In this document: positions 1-11,044 of the stretch, one piece after another | Numbering within the stretch: the first letter of the stretch is position 1 | How the letters are laid out: every line of letters starts with the position of its first letter | DNA from: Globisporangium splendens | Lineage: Eukaryota > Oomycota > Peronosporomycetes > Pythiales > Pythiaceae | Direction: 5' to 3' | DNA: 64,000 nucleotides | Assembly: GCA_006386115.1 (NCBI GenBank) | Contig: VFIW01000072.1 | Location: 124,001 to 188,000 of the forward strand | Notes under the pieces: model-generated | Told to the model about the DNA's origin: nothing | What the model saw: only the letters and a program-made list of their open reading frames with translations | Database searches by the model: none | Made by a program: the position numbers and the translations under genes

Positions 1-721
1 GTGTGTGACACCGCGCGTCCTTCCATTCGTGGCTGACGCTCGCATGAGCAGTCGCCTGATTCCGTCTGAGACTGGCTATTTTTAGCACGAGTACCGTAAC
101 TCGGTACCGTGGGAGAGCCATCTATGGACACACGAGTACCGTAACTCAGTACCGTGGAAGAGCCATCTATAGGGACACGAGTACCGTAACTCGGTACCGT
201 GTTTTTCTCTGCAAGTGTGGAACTCGTGCCGTCCGGTAAGACCGTGACAGATTCGAAGTGCGAACGCACAGGCGGCGCATCGCGCGCGTCCACGTGAGCG
301 GTCGACGCCACGTCCGGTGACGGAGATCGCGCACTCGCATCGAGCGCAGCGAGTTGCCCTCCCACCTCAGAACGTTCGACGCCCTCGAACAGAGTGGCGG
401 GTACGCGCGGGTGCCGCAGCGAGTTAAAATAGAACGGAGTCACTGCCGTAGAGGCGTGCTCGCTGCTATTTATAGCAAACTCGGCGTACGGCAGCCAGCG
501 GCTCCAGTCGCGGGGATGATCGACAGTGATGCTGCGAAGAATATCCTCGACGACACGGTTCACGCGCTCGGTTTGCCCGTCTGTCTCGGGGTGATCGGCA
601 GTGGACAACGCCAGATCTGTGCCGAGCAGGCGAAAGAGTTCGCGCCAAAAGGCAGCGGTAAAACGCGGGTCCCGGTCTGATACAATAGACTCGGGCAAGC
701 CGTGATAGCGGAACACGTGCT
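1..721 (-). pseudogene. pol: Pol: integrase core C-terminal half and tail (shifted frame, continues off window)
   Basis: After the frameshift at about 722 an open frame without an internal ATG start carries ESIVSDRDPRF (second catalytic Asp) and TDGQTERVNRVVED (catalytic Glu of the D,D-35-E triad). It is followed by YAEFAINSS and then a tail with three copies of a 15-residue repeat. It stays open to base 1. It would insert the cDNA into host DNA if joined to the upstream half. No chromodomain is visible before the window edge. Confidence 0.82.
86..206 (-). repeat. 45-bp tandem repeat inside the integrase tail
   Basis: The block around GTACCGTAAC starts at 91, 136 and 181, giving an exact 45-bp period with about 2.6 copies. 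Each unit encodes 15 residues (YGTRVPIDGS-like), and the multiple-of-three period keeps the frame open. The core CACGAGTACCG...CGGTACCGTG is also an imperfect inverted repeat. Confidence 0.9.
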
Positions 722-2359
722 CTAAAATAGGCACGCCGTCTCTTGCGCATTGACATGCTTGCGCACAGGTGCAACGTGCACCATTTTGCTCAGTCGGTCG
801 ACGAACACGACGACGCCTGTGTTGCGCGTCTTGTCTTCCGGGAAACCGAAGACGAAATCCATGCTGACCGACTTCCAGCAGTCTTGCGGAATCGGCAGCG
901 GATGCAGCGGCGCTTTGTTCTTGCCCGCAGGCTTCACGCGCTGGCACTGCTCGCATGAGCGTACATAATTGGCCACCCATTTGTATTCGTGTGGCCACCA
1001 AAACACATTAGACACTTGCAAGAAGGTCTTTTCACGTCCGAGATGCCCACTCGCTGGTGCATCGTGAAACTCATGCAGGATCGAAAGTTTCAGATCCTGG
1101 TCATGCGGTACATACACACGCGGGTAATCAAAGTTGGACAGTCGATGCCACAACAACCCGTCGTGGTAACTAAACCGAGCAAGCTTTGACTCGAGTTTGG
1201 CAGGCAATGACTCTTTCGACGAGCCGTCAAAGTGAGCAAGCAACAAGCGACATTCATCGTCCTTTGCATAAAGCGACTGAATATTGTCCTTGAGCTTTGT
1301 TTGCACTCGACTGATGCTCAGATGCATGAGATCAGGAGTGCGCTCCAAACACAGGGCGTCAGAGCTGCTGTCAGCGCTCGACTCGTAATCTGGACGGCGC
1401 GAGAGCGCGTCCGCCAGAACATTTTCCTTTCCCGGCTTGTATTCGACCCGAAAGTTGAACTCGGAGAAGAATGCAAGCCATCGCGCCATTCGCTGCGATA
1501 AATGGGGGGAATTAATCGCGGTCCGCAAGGACGCGTGATCCGTGTACACAACGAACGGTGTCGCACCCAAAAGGTGGACCCTGAACTTCAAGAGGGCGTA
1601 CTTGATCGCAAGCAGCTCCTTGTCGTGCACAGGATAATTCTTTTCAGCTGCCTTAAGCAGTCTGCTTTGGTATGACACGACGCGCTCATGGCCGTCATCA
1701 TCCTTCTGCATCAGCGCACAGCCGATTGCAAAATCGCTGGCATCGCACACGACACTGAAGGCTTTCGTGTGGTCCGGCAACGCCAGGACAGGAGCGCGAA
1801 CAAGCGACTCCTTCACGTCAATGAATGCATTCATGACATCGTTTGTCCAGTCCCACTCCACATCCTTTTTCAAGAGATGCGTGAGCGGACGGACTCTTGC
1901 CGCATAGTTGTGGCTGTACTTGTGCAAGTAATTTGCCAAGCCAAGCCACTTGCGCAAGTCCTTGACATTCTTTGGGATCGGCCAGTCGGCGATCGCCTTG
2001 ATCTTCTCTGGGTCTGCGCGGACGCCAGCTTTGCCAACATAGCAGCCCAGGATCGGTATCTCTGAGGCGCCAAAGATGCACTTCTTCAGGTTGCAATACA
2101 GACTGTTGTCTCGTAAGCACTGCAACACTGAGCGCAAATGTCTCTTGTGCACGTCAACGGCACTTAGATATCCTTCGGCACGACTGTGCACGAAGATGTC
2201 ATCGAAATAGCTCGGTGCATACGCACGATGAGGACGCAGAAGATGCGTTACCAGACGATTGAACGTCGCTGGTGCATTCTTCAAACCTTGCGGCATAACG
2301 AGCCACTCCCACAGCATCCCGCTGGGTGTGCTTACTGCCGTCAAGGGAACGTCACTCTC
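722..2359 (-). pseudogene. pol: Pol: RT catalytic core, RNase H and integrase N-terminal half
   Basis: Same frame as the preceding RT segment. It contains LVMPQGLKNAPATF and the catalytic YFDDIFVHS (Y-x-D-D box), the RT thumb, then RNase H (VVCDASDFAIGCAL, VHDKELLAI, YTDHASL). Next comes the integrase HHCC zinc domain (two His, then CEQCQ) and the start of the integrase core (SMDFVFGFP, first catalytic Asp). The frame hits TAG at 724-722 because one T is missing from a short T-run. The remaining integrase core lies in the neighbouring frame to the left. Confidence 0.9.
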
Positions 2360-3433
2360 TCACATGAGGATCTGATAGAACCCATCCATCAGATCCAGTG
2401 CGGAGAACACTGTCGAGCCGCCCATGGAGTCGATCAAGACATCCTTTCTTGGGATCGGCGTTTGTGCCGGAATGGTGGCGGCGTTCAGCTTGTTGAAAGC
2501 GTGAACAATGCGCCATCCACCAGTCGCTTTCCGCACACAAAACGTGGGTGAGCTGTGTGGAGACTTGCTTTCTCTCACATGACCGGCGAGGGCACGTTTC
2601 GCGAAGAACTCGTCGATTGCCTCAACCTGCTCGCGGGGCAGCGGCCATTGTCTGGTCACGCAATATTTGCTCCCGGGCTCGAGGTCAATCTCGTGCCGTA
2701 TGCCACGATCAACGGGCAGGGCACTTGGCACTTTGTCGGGGAAGACATCTTTGAACTCCCACAATAAGTCAAAGTATGGACTGCCTTTCACGGCGTCCCA
2801 ATCCTGAGCAGCAAACCGTTTCTGTTTGTCTGACTCCAAAACACTCTCATCCGCAGTGGACGAGGTGCATAGTTCGCTACGCGTGAACGCAGTCGGAACG
2901 ACGATCTCGCGGATCTGATCACGCTCTAGATCCGTAAGAAAGAGCTCATAGCTCATTTCTTCGAGGGATACAATCGCCTCAGCGGTACTCGGCAGCTCAT
3001 GGAGCGCCGCAAATTCAGCGAAGAACACTTCGTCTGATGCGTTCGCTTCCGGACTGCGTGTCGCGCGTCTGAGCGCCACGTCAACGTGAGCGCGATCTAT
3101 CGACGAATCCGAGATCCTGTCGAAGGCGCGCAGCGAAGTTGCAGCTGCATTGAGAGATGGGGCAATCATATGCGAGGCGGCCGTTTCCTCAGCAACAGAT
3201 GCCAATGTACTGTCTCTCTCGCGATCTGACAACTTGCGTCGCCCTCGTCGGTTGATGCGAACGCGCGACCTCGCGGTTCTGAGCTCCAGTACTGCACCGT
3301 CAGGGTGGTACGAGCTGGTTGGCGCGTGTACACCTGTACTGTCGCTGTCACTTGCGGGGGCTGGCTCGGATGCTCTGGAGCCGCACACTTGCGCACCAGT
3401 GTCCACGTCTGGCTTTCTGGCGCTTCCGCACAA
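2360..3433 (-). pseudogene. pol: Pol: N-terminal part of reverse transcriptase, ends in premature TGA
   Basis: A 357-residue ORF. From about residue 215 it shows the Ty3 RT start (FPDKVPSALPVDRGIRHEIDL, then GGWRIVHAFNKLNAATIP and FSALDLMDGFYQI), holding the first catalytic aspartate in SALDLMDGFYQI. It stops at a TGA (2362-2360), and the same frame resumes at once with the rest of RT. The change is consistent with a single C-to-T transition in an Arg codon (CGA to TGA). The upstream 200 residues are an acidic linker between protease and RT. Confidence 0.88.
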
Positions 3434-3479
3434 ACTGGGCTACCTGCCGCAGTTGATCTCTTTGCTGGGCTCCCTGCCT

Positions 3480-4247
3480 CAGCGCATCTTCTAGCTGGGC
3501 TCCCTGCCACAGCGTGAGTGTTTTGAGCGGGGCTCGCTGCCACCGCATGTCTTCCTGCTGGGCTCCCTGCCACAGCGTGTTCAAAGCTCGCATCCATTGC
3601 GTGGAAATTTTCCCGCAACCTTCGCTCTTCATCAGAGGAAGGGGTGGGCTTCCGATTGTGCGTGCTCGCCAATCGATCCAAGGCTGATGTTTCGCCAGCC
3701 AAGGCATCCCTAGGATGAGGTCGTACTTCGACCCCATCGCTAGTACCACGAACGTTTCTTTGCAGACAAAGTTGCAAAAACTGAAAGAGAGTTCGACTTG
3801 AACCCCTTCAGTGTGTACTGTCGACCCATCGGCCAGACGTACGACCATCTTCTCGCGCTTGCCACTGTGGACAAGTCGGTCATACGCTTGCAGACTCTTT
3901 TTCAGAGCTGCCTTCGAGACGAAGTTCTGTGACGCACCGCAGTCAACAAGAACCGTCATTTTCTTCTCACAGCCCTTCACATCGGCGCTATATACCAACA
4001 TCTCACTCGGAGCCTTGTTGCCAAGAGCTCCTGGGACTAAGCTTCCCATCTGCACGACTCTAGTAGTCGGCGACGCCGAAGCTATAGAGTCCGTCTCAGT
4101 AGAGCGTCCCGCTTCTACTGAGACATTCCGTTTCCCTTTCTTGCCACAGCGGATCTGCCACCTCGGTGAGCGTGGTTGCCGCGCGGCGTTTGGTAGTCTC
4201 TCGCCTGATTTCCAGTGCGAGGAGCAGACTGCCTTGGAGCGGGACAC
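3480..4247 (-). pseudogene. Retrotransposon aspartic protease region and linker (frameshifted)
   Basis: The frame opening at 4247 carries VLVDCGASQNFVS, the D-(S/T/C)-G-A motif of retropepsin-type aspartic proteases, followed about 80 residues later by DLILGMPWL, the flap-distal ILG motif. Just after the W-I-D-W segment (near 3670) the sensible protein continues in another frame as a linker rich in AGSPA repeats. Near 3430 it moves into the RT frame. Two indels are therefore needed to read protease into RT. The enzyme would cleave the Gag-Pol polyprotein; this copy cannot make a continuous one. Confidence 0.8.
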
Positions 4248-5275
4248 TTCGACTGATAGTGTCCTCGCTTGCCACAGTTAAAGCAGGTCACTTCGGCGCT
4301 GCTGAGATCCATTGGCGTCGGACCGTGGAAGCGCCGCTCATTCGTGACTGCTCGGTGGCTGTGATGCGCACCGTTGTGGCGGCCAGCGTTCCAATCAGGT
4401 CGGCTGACTCGGAACGATTGCTGCTCAACGAGCGCAATGCGGATCGCATCTTCCATCGTGGCCGGCAAGCGTCGGTACAACTCCTGACGCGCTGGTCCAC
4501 TGTTGAGGCCGTTGAGAAACGCAGGCACTTTCACAGACTCAGGCAAAGGGCTGGTCGTGATCGCCGCGCACAGGCTTCTCATCTCCTGGATGTATCGTTC
4601 CAGTGAGAGCTTCCCTTGTTTCAAGGAGAAGAAACGACCTTGCAACAGCACTTCGTTGTTCGGAGGCTGATACATGGCGGTGATTTTCGCACGGAAAATA
4701 TCCCACGTGTCGAATGCACACTCATCGGCGAGCAACGTCGAGAATGCCCATTCCGACGCTCGACCGCGCAGGTTCGAGATGGCGTAAGACACCATCTGCT
4801 CGTTGCTGTCGATGAGCTGAGCCTTGGCGCAACGCTCCACGGCGAGCAGCCAGTGGATGAGCTTGTCGCCATCCGCACCATCGAATTTCGGAGCGTCGAT
4901 CTTGACAGCTCTTGGGCGGGGAGTTTGGGACGCGGGTGTCTGAGGCGCAGAAACCGCACTCGACAAAGACGTGGCTGCACCAGCAACCACAGAAACCACT
5001 CGCTCGAGCGCTTCGCGCGACTCAGCAGCTGAGCGCAGCATCTCTGCGGTCAAGCTTGCGGCGGCTTGCATTTGTGCTTGCGCACTTCGCTCTCCTTCGA
5101 GGCGCTGAGCGTTCGAGAAGTTCTCGAACTGCTCGAGTCGAAAGATTTGCTGTTCCGGCGACGCCGAGAGCACGTCTAGGGCGACTTGGTCGCCTAGCGC
5201 TTGTGCCATTCGGGTCAGCACACTCCGGTGTTCAGCCGAGAGGTGCGGGAACTGCGCAGGGTCAACTGACGCCAT
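4115..5275 (-). CDS. gag: Gag protein of the gypsy element
   Basis: A 386-residue ORF. The N-terminal third is alanine/glutamine-rich and helical. The middle (about residues 140-260) has the retrotransposon gag capsid look (HWLLAVERCAKA, YIQEMRSLC). Near residue 335 is a CCHC zinc knuckle, CFNCGKRGHYQSKCP, which binds nucleic acid. The C-terminus is basic and Arg/Gly-rich. It packages the element RNA into cytoplasmic particles. The start is the first ATG after the LTR and primer-binding site. The reading frame stops before the protease, which lies in another frame and overlaps the end of gag by about 130 bp. This is the only undamaged ORF of the element. Confidence 0.9.
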   Translation of the reverse strand: MASVDPAQFPHLSAEHRSVLTRMAQALGDQVALDVLSASPEQQIFRLEQFENFSNAQRLEGERSAQAQMQAAASLTAEMLRSAAESREALERVVSVVAGAATSLSSAVSAPQTPASQTPRPRAVKIDAPKFDGADGDKLIHWLLAVERCAKAQLIDSNEQMVSYAISNLRGRASEWAFSTLLADECAFDTWDIFRAKITAMYQPPNNEVLLQGRFFSLKQGKLSLERYIQEMRSLCAAITTSPLPESVKVPAFLNGLNSGPARQELYRRLPATMEDAIRIALVEQQSFRVSRPDWNAGRHNGAHHSHRAVTNERRFHGPTPMDLSSAEVTCFNCGKRGHYQSKCPAPRQSAPRTGNQARDYQTPRGNHAHRGGRSAVARKGNGMSQ

Positions 5276-5333
5276 TATGAATCCTTGAGGAAGCGATTCA
5301 GGCAGTCATCTCTGCCGGGTCGTAGATTGACTA

Positions 5334-5345
5334 CGAGTGCTACCA
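5334..5345 (-). other. Putative primer-binding site
   Basis: On the minus strand the sequence is TGGTAGCACTCG, starting two bases after the inferred LTR end. TGG is the complement of the CCA tail of a tRNA, and the position just inside the 5' LTR is where Ty3/gypsy elements carry the PBS. The primer tRNA was not identified. Confidence 0.5.
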
Positions 5346-5347
5346 GT

Positions 5348-5881
5348 TGTAACCGGACACTTCCGAGTTACGCAGCACGGTACGTGTGTGAGGAAGCGTA
5401 TTCAACGCTTCTCTCAAGGACTCTGTTCCGAGAGCTGTTGCCTGCTTCCTGCAGTGCAACAATCGGTTACCTATAGGTCTCTATAGAGTAACCGTCGATA
5501 ACCAAAGACTTAGTTAACGGTAAAAATGGAACTGTTTATTTGTTGGAGGTTGCCCTCTATAGGACAACCTGAATTATCTTATGTAACTATGAACAATAGC
5601 AATCTCAAGTGTAATTACTCCCCATGGGGCAATGAATGGCTATGAAAGACTAACGCTAGTTGTCTTATGTGATTGGATGAAATGCATGTTCAATTATATC
5701 CAATCGGAGGCGCCGTCACTCAGACTGGCTGCCGGCTCCACCGTGAAGGTTCGAGCAAGTACGACGAACCTCATGGTTCGGTCTTAAAACTTGTTGCGCG
5801 TACTCTACGTACCGCAAGGTTCGGTTTGGTTGTGTGGCACAACACAAGTGCGTAACCATGTTACAGTGTAACCCCGTTACA
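5348..5881 (-). repeat. Long terminal repeat (5' LTR of the gypsy element)
   Basis: Read on the plus strand the segment begins TGTAAC at 5348 and ends GTTACA at 5881, a perfect 6-bp terminal inverted repeat of the TG...CA type expected for LTRs. It lies 72 bp upstream of the gag ATG, and two bases inside it on the element side is a TGGTAGC primer-binding-site-like sequence. Length would be 534 bp. A second GTTACA at about 5860-5865 is an alternative right end. The partner LTR lies outside the window, so the boundary rests on termini and PBS only. Confidence 0.6.
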
Positions 5882-6887
5882 GCTTCACCTAGGCACGCCT
5901 GACGATGACACCACGGAATAACACCCTAAAGAACACAGACAGTTAGGGCGAACCCGAGACACCGTGTCGCTATTAGAGAAACCGAGGTAGACCAGAACAC
6001 AGAATTACGCACAAAAGCACGACTGGCTCAACACTACAGGAGTTACTGCCACAGAACACCAAAGGGTCAACGCACCGACAATGATTCCGGGATTTATGTC
6101 ACTAAAGCAACACCCGTTCAGAAAGCGGCTCGAATACCAACCTCGGAGGTGCCTGGCTTGGACGACGACGGCGACTTGAACGCTTGGAAACGGCCACGCT
6201 CCCCCGGACGCAAAGTGCTACCAGATGTAACGGTTTGGGGTCTTCTTGAGATCTGATTGGTCGAAAGTCGGAAAGTCGGAACTTGATTGGCTGAAAGTCG
6301 GGGACGATGGCTTGGACTTGGAGGAGGAGGTAGCAACTTGATGGCAAATTGGAAAGTGAATTGAATGGAGGACTTAGTTCGCTAGCGCTGCGTCTAAGCC
6401 TCCCTGCATGCATGCCTATCCTTTTCTTCAACTGATTCGACTTTTCTTCCTATCCAGGTGTCCTGCCTGCACCTGTATTTTTATCTGACTAGTTCCATAC
6501 AACTGTATATATTAGTGTTACATATGAATGAGAGCCTGACCTCGGACTCGAGGTCAGGCACACGTTGCACATGCCACGACGCTCCGCACGCTAGGCACGT
6601 GCGAAGTCAGGCACATGCCGATCCTACATGCGTGCCTGGCGTGCGAGGTCAGGCACACGTGACAGTGCATGTTTAGGTTTTAGTTGTAAAACCTGTAGGA
6701 TCCCTTGGGGTTCATTAGTAAGTAGCGACAGGAACCATAATCATTTCAATTCAGTTGCAATTTTTCCTCCAAGCCCTCAAGTCTTCTTCCTCCCTCCAAG
6801 TCGGGAGATCGCTTCCTCTGGCACAAGCGTGTGTGCCGTGTTTGAGGGACTGTTGTGAACAGCGCCCTCTTACAGAGATGCTCCACA
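5882..6887. other. Non-coding gap between the gypsy LTR and an RT fragment
   Basis: No convincing ORF. The only structure seen is the hairpin and GAGGTCAGGCACACGT repeat pair at 6534-6670. It may be decayed transposon flank. Confidence 0.5.
6534..6559. repeat. Perfect 11-bp inverted repeat (hairpin)
   Basis: Arms GCCTGACCTCG (6534-6544) and CGAGGTCAGGC (6549-6559) flank a 4-nt loop GACT. The right arm is part of GAGGTCAGGCACACGT, which recurs near 6640-6660. It could be a terminal or subterminal repeat of a decayed element. Confidence 0.7.
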
Positions 6888-7625
6888 GGGCAGTGCCGGT
6901 GCGGATCGACGACGTGCTCATCCACGCGAAGGATGCTCAAAGCTACCTGAAGAATTTGCAACAATTCTTCGGCATCCTTCGCGAGAGAAAGCTGAAGCTG
7001 AACGCGAGGAAGTGTCAGCTTTTCACCAAGCAAGTGAGGTGGCGTGGGATGTTGATCGATGGCGAAGGGGTGGAACACGACCCCGAGAGACTTTCCACCT
7101 TGCGAGTGATGCCATTGCCACCTACTGGAGCTGCTCTGCAGCATTTCCTGTGTGCTTTGAATTGGCTCCGCGACTCTGTGGTTGACTGCGCAAGGACTGT
7201 TGCGCCTCTCACGACGGAGTTGGAGCACGTCATGGCCGAGAGGGGCCGACGCATGTCGCAGCTCAGTGGGGCGAAAGTGGACTGGAGCAAGGATGAAGTT
7301 GTTGCGTTCCGCAATGTCTTGAACATGATCGGCCGGTCGATCAGCTGCTGTTCCCAGACAAGGGGGCAACCGTTTGCAACTTCACAGATGCCTCGGTGGA
7401 CGGGTGGGCGATTGTGGTCACTCAGGTCCGAGAATGGAAGCATAACGTCCCAGTGGAGCAACAGGAGCACGAGCTTTTGGTCTGTCGCGGCGGGGGGTTC
7501 AAGAATGCGCAACTGAACTGGTTTGTGATCGAGAAGGAGGGTTACCCGATCGTGAAAGTATGTGAAGATTTAGAGTACATGCTCGAGCGAGATGGGGGAT
7601 TCAACATATATTGCATTGTTCGATG
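6888..7625 (+). pseudogene. Fragment of a second Ty3/gypsy reverse transcriptase/RNase H
   Basis: The frame from about 6888 reads RIDDVLIHAKD, LNARKCQLFTKQVRWRG and HDPERL, which match the end of the RT palm and the thumb of Ty3-type polymerases. Near 7320 the sensible frame changes and continues with FPDKGATVCNFTDASVDGWAI, an RNase H start. The catalytic YxDD is reduced to a diverged IDD at the very edge. Both ends are cut: at 7625 it abuts an ankyrin pseudogene. It is not closely similar to the pol at 1-5275. Confidence 0.75.
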
Positions 7626-7627
7626 AG

Positions 7628-8060
7628 CAACCCGGGTTTTAGGGGCGACTGTCGAGCCACACGATAACATCGAGATGTCCACCCAATGCAGCCTCCTCCA
7701 TAAAATCAGAGCTCCACAACCGAGTGTCACGACAATTGTGCGTGAGCCGCTCGAGTGTGCGCACATTGCCGCGGCTTTGAACATCGCGTTCTTCGCGAGC
7801 TCTTCTCGGCAGTACACTGTGCGCAGCCACGTCGCGACCTCCAGGTTGTCTGCTCGAACGGCGTTCACCAACGCCTTGCTGAAAAGACCCATTCGATAGT
7901 ACCGGTCCATGTCTGGCGGCTCGTGCGCGTGGAGCCGCTCCAGCAGCCGCGAATCGGCCATCGTCGTTCGCCCACTAGCGCGCGGGGTGCTCCAGAAGCG
8001 CGGCAAAGCGGAGTCCACGAACGCGCTGACGAGCGAGACGACGTGCGGCAGCGCAGACAC
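7628..8060 (-). pseudogene. Ankyrin-repeat gene copy, 5' fragment, frameshifted
   Basis: The minus frame begins within the coding region of the family (SALPHVVSLVSAFVDSALPRFWS) and is closely similar to residues of about 25-185 of the intact gene at 20985-22787 (LLERLHAHEPPDMDRYYRM and NAVRADNLEVATWLRTVYCRE are shared). It lacks the first codons, changes frame after about residue 105, and is cut at 7628 by the RT fragment. No product is expected. Confidence 0.88.
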
Positions 8061-11044
8061 GCCGAGGTTTCTAGTTTAGTTTAGTAGTGAGGCATATTAT
8101 GTTACGCGAGGCGAACTACAATATCCATTCCCCGTGCTGCACTGCCGAAACAGTTTCGTCACGGAGTAAAAAGGGATCGTGAAAAGCGGAGGCGATGCGC
8201 TCTCAACGTTTTCCCCATAAACGCAAAAACGTATAAAAGTAGAGAGTGGGAGTTGATCAACCGGTCGCTCGCTGCCGATGGTCCGTTCGCATCAGGGTCT
8301 CTGACAGTGGCGAACCAGTTTGGCACGTCGCTTCTCCGGAAGTGGTGATACGGTTGCAACGATGCGTGGTGACCGCAGCATCGCAGTAGTCTCTTGGAGG
8401 CAGCACTTGCGTCCCTTTCAACACACATCGAATGACGGCGATGCTTGAGGGGTCCTCGTGTCTTCGAGTGGTAACTGCGCGTCTTGGTGACGGCGTGCAT
8501 CGGGTGCAAACGTAGCGTGAACGCTTCGTTCGCGGGTGTGTCCTGGTAAGCGTCTTGCTGCGTTCATGTACCGGCGGCGATGACCGCATGAGCTAAAGGG
8601 TCGCTGGTGGGGTTGGCCGCCAATTGAAAAGTGGCGAAGACGCGCCTAGGTAGACCTGACAGACCACGCGTGCAGCCGTCAGAGGCGCCATCACACAGGC
8701 ATTCTCTCCGTCATTGGTCTTGATGCATGACTCCTTGGTGACGTTTGGGCACACAAATGAAGAGTGCGGACGACACCAAACTTAATAAAGTAATGATGCA
8801 ATAAAGTCACGCTGTATCAATTATAAAACTTGGAGATCTGATCGGAACTCAAAGTCGAGTTTGTGAAATGTGCGAGTGTCACTGGCACTTCTGCCTCGCT
8901 GCAGTTTGTCTGAGCACAGAGATTTGCTCTGTCGAGTGCCAACATGGGACGATTGAAAGTTCAAAAAGAAAGTAAAGCCTGACTCACGCCGGGACTTTCT
9001 TCCTGCGGCACACGATAAGATTTTGACAACTCCGACGTCGCATTGCATATCAGGCATGACGTCACAGAGGCGTGAATGCCACCCACGTTGCAGTGACAAA
9101 CACGTCGAACAGCCGATGCTGCTTTATGAGCAGCGACCGCATTTTCTTGCAAAGCAGGTATCGCATTCGCGTACAAAGCAGGAAACTACTGTGATCTCCG
9201 CGCTCCGATTCGGTTCCCATCTGAGGCGGATTTGACAAATATCAGTGTGTACCTATGTAAGCGAAACGATTTGCCACGACCACAAAGGTCGGAATAGCTG
9301 GTCAGCTGGAGCCGAGTGGTGGTCGATTTCGCCATAGCCTGAACGTCCCACAAAAGGCGCAAGTTGCAAATCCAAAAGTCGTACAGCAGGTGGGTATTGT
9401 CGTTTTCATCCATTTTGTCTAAACGGAGCTGTTCAGCTCAGATATATCAATCTGAATCGGTGCTTAATGTGATGGGAGGCTCACATTTGAGCAAATTTGG
9501 ATCAGTTTTACTTCGTTCTGGCTAGGGAAGTCGACTCATCTCTGGAGCCCAATGCCCTCACACACTCACAAATGTGTTGCGGCAGTCTGATTTCACACAA
9601 AAAGACTCATTTTGTCTCATTCAAACCGAGAAAACTGAGCTTTTCAACGAAATACCAATGCACTAAACCGTAAGCTTTTGCTTTTGTGTCCTATTAGAAA
9701 GAACGGTGCATTTGAAGGCGAACGAATTAATTCTTCTTTTGTTTATCAACGCAGTTTTCACTAGGTAGCCGACCAGCATGGTACAACAGAGTGCTCGTGT
9801 GTTCATGCATGTCTGTTCAGTTTGACAACGCATTCGACCACCTGCTGATTGTCACCAACTGGCAGGTCGATGCATCTTTGTGCACTTGCATTGTTTGCTG
9901 ACGATGCCAAAAGGAAACGAGTGCATGTCGTCCTGCTGTGTGTTTTGATTTTCATGAAATGGCCGATTGCCCATCTATTTGTGATCATATTTACGACTCG
10001 AACTCTCAGTTTTAGGGCAGGCGCGTCCCGTCTTTACACGATCGCTCATTCGGAATTAGCCTGCTCTTTGGCTCGGCAAAACTTCTGCAAGCGACAACAT
10101 CCGCTCGCTCGAACAAAGTTGCTGCACATCCTGAACGATGATCTACCACTAGGATGGCACCCAATGTGCGGACAGCCTCTCGAGACATGCGAAGACGTGT
10201 TTTCCAGCCATAAAAAACTTCTTCTTTTTTCTGGTTGCACCGCCATCAACCAACATGCCTACAAAAGCTGGCAGACGTGCCTTAGAAAGGCTCTAGGCGC
10301 CATTTTCACCTCAGGCTTCTCGAACGAGAGCGAGGCTCCAGTGATGACATGAGGGCATGCACGTGGGATATGGCGAGGGCGTCCAGTGTGCACTGGCGCA
10401 TGACAAGCGACTTGGAAAAAAGGGGTGCGAGGGTGGGAACAACAAGCAAAAACTAACAAACAAACAAAACAAAACAAATGCCAGGGTCCCCCACTCGGAG
10501 GAACATTTCTTCGCTGCAAGTTGGTTTGGTGTCCTTTCTCTTGGATGCACAATTTGCCGCAGGCGTGCATCCCAGAGGTCTCACACTCTTCATGTGCAAA
10601 GCCACGACGTCTGGGAACGTTCAGCACCACCTTCCATAATACATATTCGCAACCACATACAGCATGTGAGAAAACTTCCAAATGCGATGACAATGGTGTT
10701 ACACACAACACTTTACGCAGCTGAGGCTTGTTATTCACTATGCAATGCCATATGTGCATTCTAGAGGTTCTAGAAACCGACCTACTTCAAGAAGGTCCCA
10801 CCTAAAAGAAAGGCGCCAATGCAACGTTGACAACCATGCGCCACATGAACCTGCCTGCCTCCCTCCCTTCCTCCCGCCGTTCTCCTGTCTGCGTCCACGC
10901 GCGCGATCGGACGGCAGCAGATGCTGCTTTCGTTCACCTTTTCTTGCGGCCGCGTGGTCCGCCCCCGCGGTGCTCTCCCCTCGCTCCGCTGTCCATTCCC
11001 CAACGAGCAACTCCGTTTGCCTCGTACCGACAGATTGACAGCAC
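8061..11044. other. Intergenic region without recognised gene
   Basis: About 3 kb with only short overlapping ORFs of no recognisable content on both strands. It contains A/C-rich simple sequence near 10440-10480. The last ~150 bp are GC-rich and are probably promoter and 5' UTR of the arrestin gene starting at 11045. Confidence 0.55.

Larger units (their letters stand above)
1..5881 (-). mobile_element. Ty3/gypsy LTR retrotransposon, degenerate, right LTR present, left end outside window
   Basis: On the minus strand the order is LTR (5881-5348), primer-binding site, gag with a CCHC knuckle, aspartic protease, reverse transcriptase, RNase H and integrase, which is the Ty3/gypsy (Metaviridae) order. 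The coding part continues to base 1, so the 3' LTR must lie to the left of the window. The copy is not intact: the protease-to-RT linker changes frame twice, RT has an in-frame TGA at 2362-2360, and integrase has a one-base frameshift near 722. Gag alone is a clean ORF. It is a decayed but fairly young element. The separate gag, pro and pol frames are more likely mutation than programmed frameshifting, but this is not proven. Confidence 0.93.

Noticed and set aside
5740..5780. tRNA T-arm-like GGTTCGAGCAAGT
   Set aside because: No matching acceptor stem or anticodon arm around it; it lies inside the LTR.
10259..10759. 166-residue minus-strand ORF in the large intergenic gap
   Set aside because: Cys/His-scattered low-similarity sequence overlapped by equally long ORFs in other frames; no start context or domain.
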